Assembly (NCBI RefSeq): GCF_014633365.1
Contig: NC_068339.1
Location: 34,171,316 to 34,235,315 of the forward strand
Reading direction: 5' to 3'
Length of the DNA: 64,000 nucleotides
Source of the DNA: Diospyros lotus
Taxonomy: Eukaryota > Streptophyta > Magnoliopsida > Ericales > Ebenaceae
The position numbers and the translations under genes are program-made. How positions within the stretch are numbered: position 1 is the first letter of the stretch; the number at the start of each line of letters is the position of its first letter. Shown here piece after piece: positions 63,092 to 64,000 of the stretch. Under the pieces are notes generated by a model. It saw only the letters and a program-made list of their open reading frames with translations, was not told the DNA's origin and did not search any database.

Positions 63092-64000
63092 TCTCAACTC
63101 AGTATTTTCATCTTATGCGTGTGTTGGTGTTTTGTGTGCATGTTTCGGCCATTGTTGCTCTCTGTTTTATTGCAAGTTTACAGTAACTGTAGACATTTTC
63201 ATCTAAATTGTCAACCAATTCTGATGTCTGAAGGAGGAGTTGGTCGACTGCCTTTGGAAGATCAATCGACTACTCCTAGAGACCCAGAAGTCTGTTAACC
63301 GATCTTGGAGATTGTCGACTGGTTATGTTTAAACCAACTTAAAACAATCAAAAACCTTGAGATGCTATCAGTCGATTATTCAGTGGGATGAATGGTTAAT
63401 TGTCTTGGAGACGGTCGACCATTCATGTAACACAAGGGAAGAACGATTGACTATTTCATGTTGTTGGATTGCCGATTGTCCGCTTCTTTGGTGTATGGCT
63501 AAATGTAATAAGATTACATTGGATGGCTTAAATCGAAAGAACAATGACCTGAGATATCATGAGTCTGAAAAGTATCATGCATTACATAAAGACGAAAAAT
63601 TATTTGAAATTGGTTTCAAATGCGCCAATAGGTTCGATGAGATTGAACGAAGATGATTATGGTCTAATTCAATGTGATTGAATGGATGAATGAATGATTG
63701 AATGTGGTTATAGGTATTTTGGGGTGAAATTGTAATAATATTCTTTCATTCAGATTGTATGAGAGACATAAGTCTCCATTTGATCTTCATTTTTAGAATT
63801 AAGTGTACTGTACAAATAGTTCTTGTAAAATGAAGAAATGAGCATCAATGGTTGATGTGATGGAGTGTAAGGCATTAAGTGTGGCGCCCTCGGTCCCACC
63901 TCCAAGGCGCTATCGTAACCCACGGTTACAATTATGGCCACCAACCGAATTTGAAGGTCAACTATGCCCCTACAAGTTAGGGTGCCCAGGGTGGGATCCA
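63092..64000 (+). other. Start of the internal region of the family-3 element, then unassigned sequence
   Basis: No domain recognised. 63235-63460 holds about six TCGACT/GTCGAC-like words. 63357-63656 is open for 99 codons (ITLDGLNRKNNDLRYHESEK) and may be a gag remnant, unproven. Near 63873 TGTGGCGCCCTCGGTCCCAC resembles the start of a TGTAACGCCC-type LTR, perhaps another insertion cut by the window edge. Confidence 0.4.

Overview
This window is plant nuclear DNA. It is AT-rich intergenic sequence from a repeat-laden seed-plant genome, probably a dicot, although the species cannot be read from the sequence. Nearly everything is transposable elements at several depths of nesting. The plant marks are plant-lineage Ty3/gypsy elements (a Tekay/Del-type chromovirus and a Tat-type element with an antisense reading frame), Ty1/copia elements, a Cassandra element carrying 5S rRNA sequence, an L1-type LINE relic, a hAT remnant and a CACTA element. 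The only host-gene sequence I can support is the last exon of an apyrase (GDA1/CD39 family) at 49.3-49.8 kb.

Layout. 1-9381: Tekay-type gypsy element on the minus strand (3' LTR cut by the window edge, 5' LTR 6628-9381), with a solo LTR (4428-6120, target duplication CTATA) inside its gag. 9382-24535: one family-4 LTR split by a complete Tat-type gypsy element on the plus strand (9865-24498, target duplication ACGTT). That element holds a second family-4 solo LTR inside its reverse transcriptase (13673-15671, CGAAG) and another solo LTR inside its 3' LTR (23066-24229). 24.6-31.5 kb: family-1 LTR pieces around a minus-strand copia element that is split by a hAT remnant (27257-28342, 8-bp duplication TATAAAAC). 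31.5-35.3 kb: a family-2 LTR, a copia LTR, and a whole Cassandra element (34533-35173, AATTA). 35.3-41.9 kb: a plus-strand copia pol with 3' LTR, a head-to-head pair of family-3 LTR ends, a gypsy relic and the 5' end of another copia element. 41.9-48.1 kb: mostly non-coding, with a solo LTR (44584-46532, CTTTC) and a LINE relic. 49.3-49.8 kb: apyrase exon. 50465-55613: CACTA element (duplication ATA). 57.1-63.1 kb: a family-3 copia LTR holding two family-2 solo LTRs (57935-59701 and 59905-62046, the latter with a perfect GTGAA duplication), followed by its primer-binding site.

Three things stand out. (1) LTRs of two unrelated families carry arrays of an 8-bp CG-centred palindrome (ATCCGGAT or ATTCGAAT) set in pairs with a 12-bp spacer, so centres are 20 bp apart, about two helical turns. 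This recurs in five LTR copies. (2) The CACTA element contains what looks like an intact eight-exon gene for a 424-residue Ptta/En/Spm-type (PF03004-like) protein, with every intron GT-AG and no stops. (3) The Tat element keeps one reading frame of 1,885 codons from gag to integrase with 17 stop codons and no net frameshift, as expected from cytosine deamination rather than random decay. Names of LTR families (1 to 5) are mine, for use within this window only.
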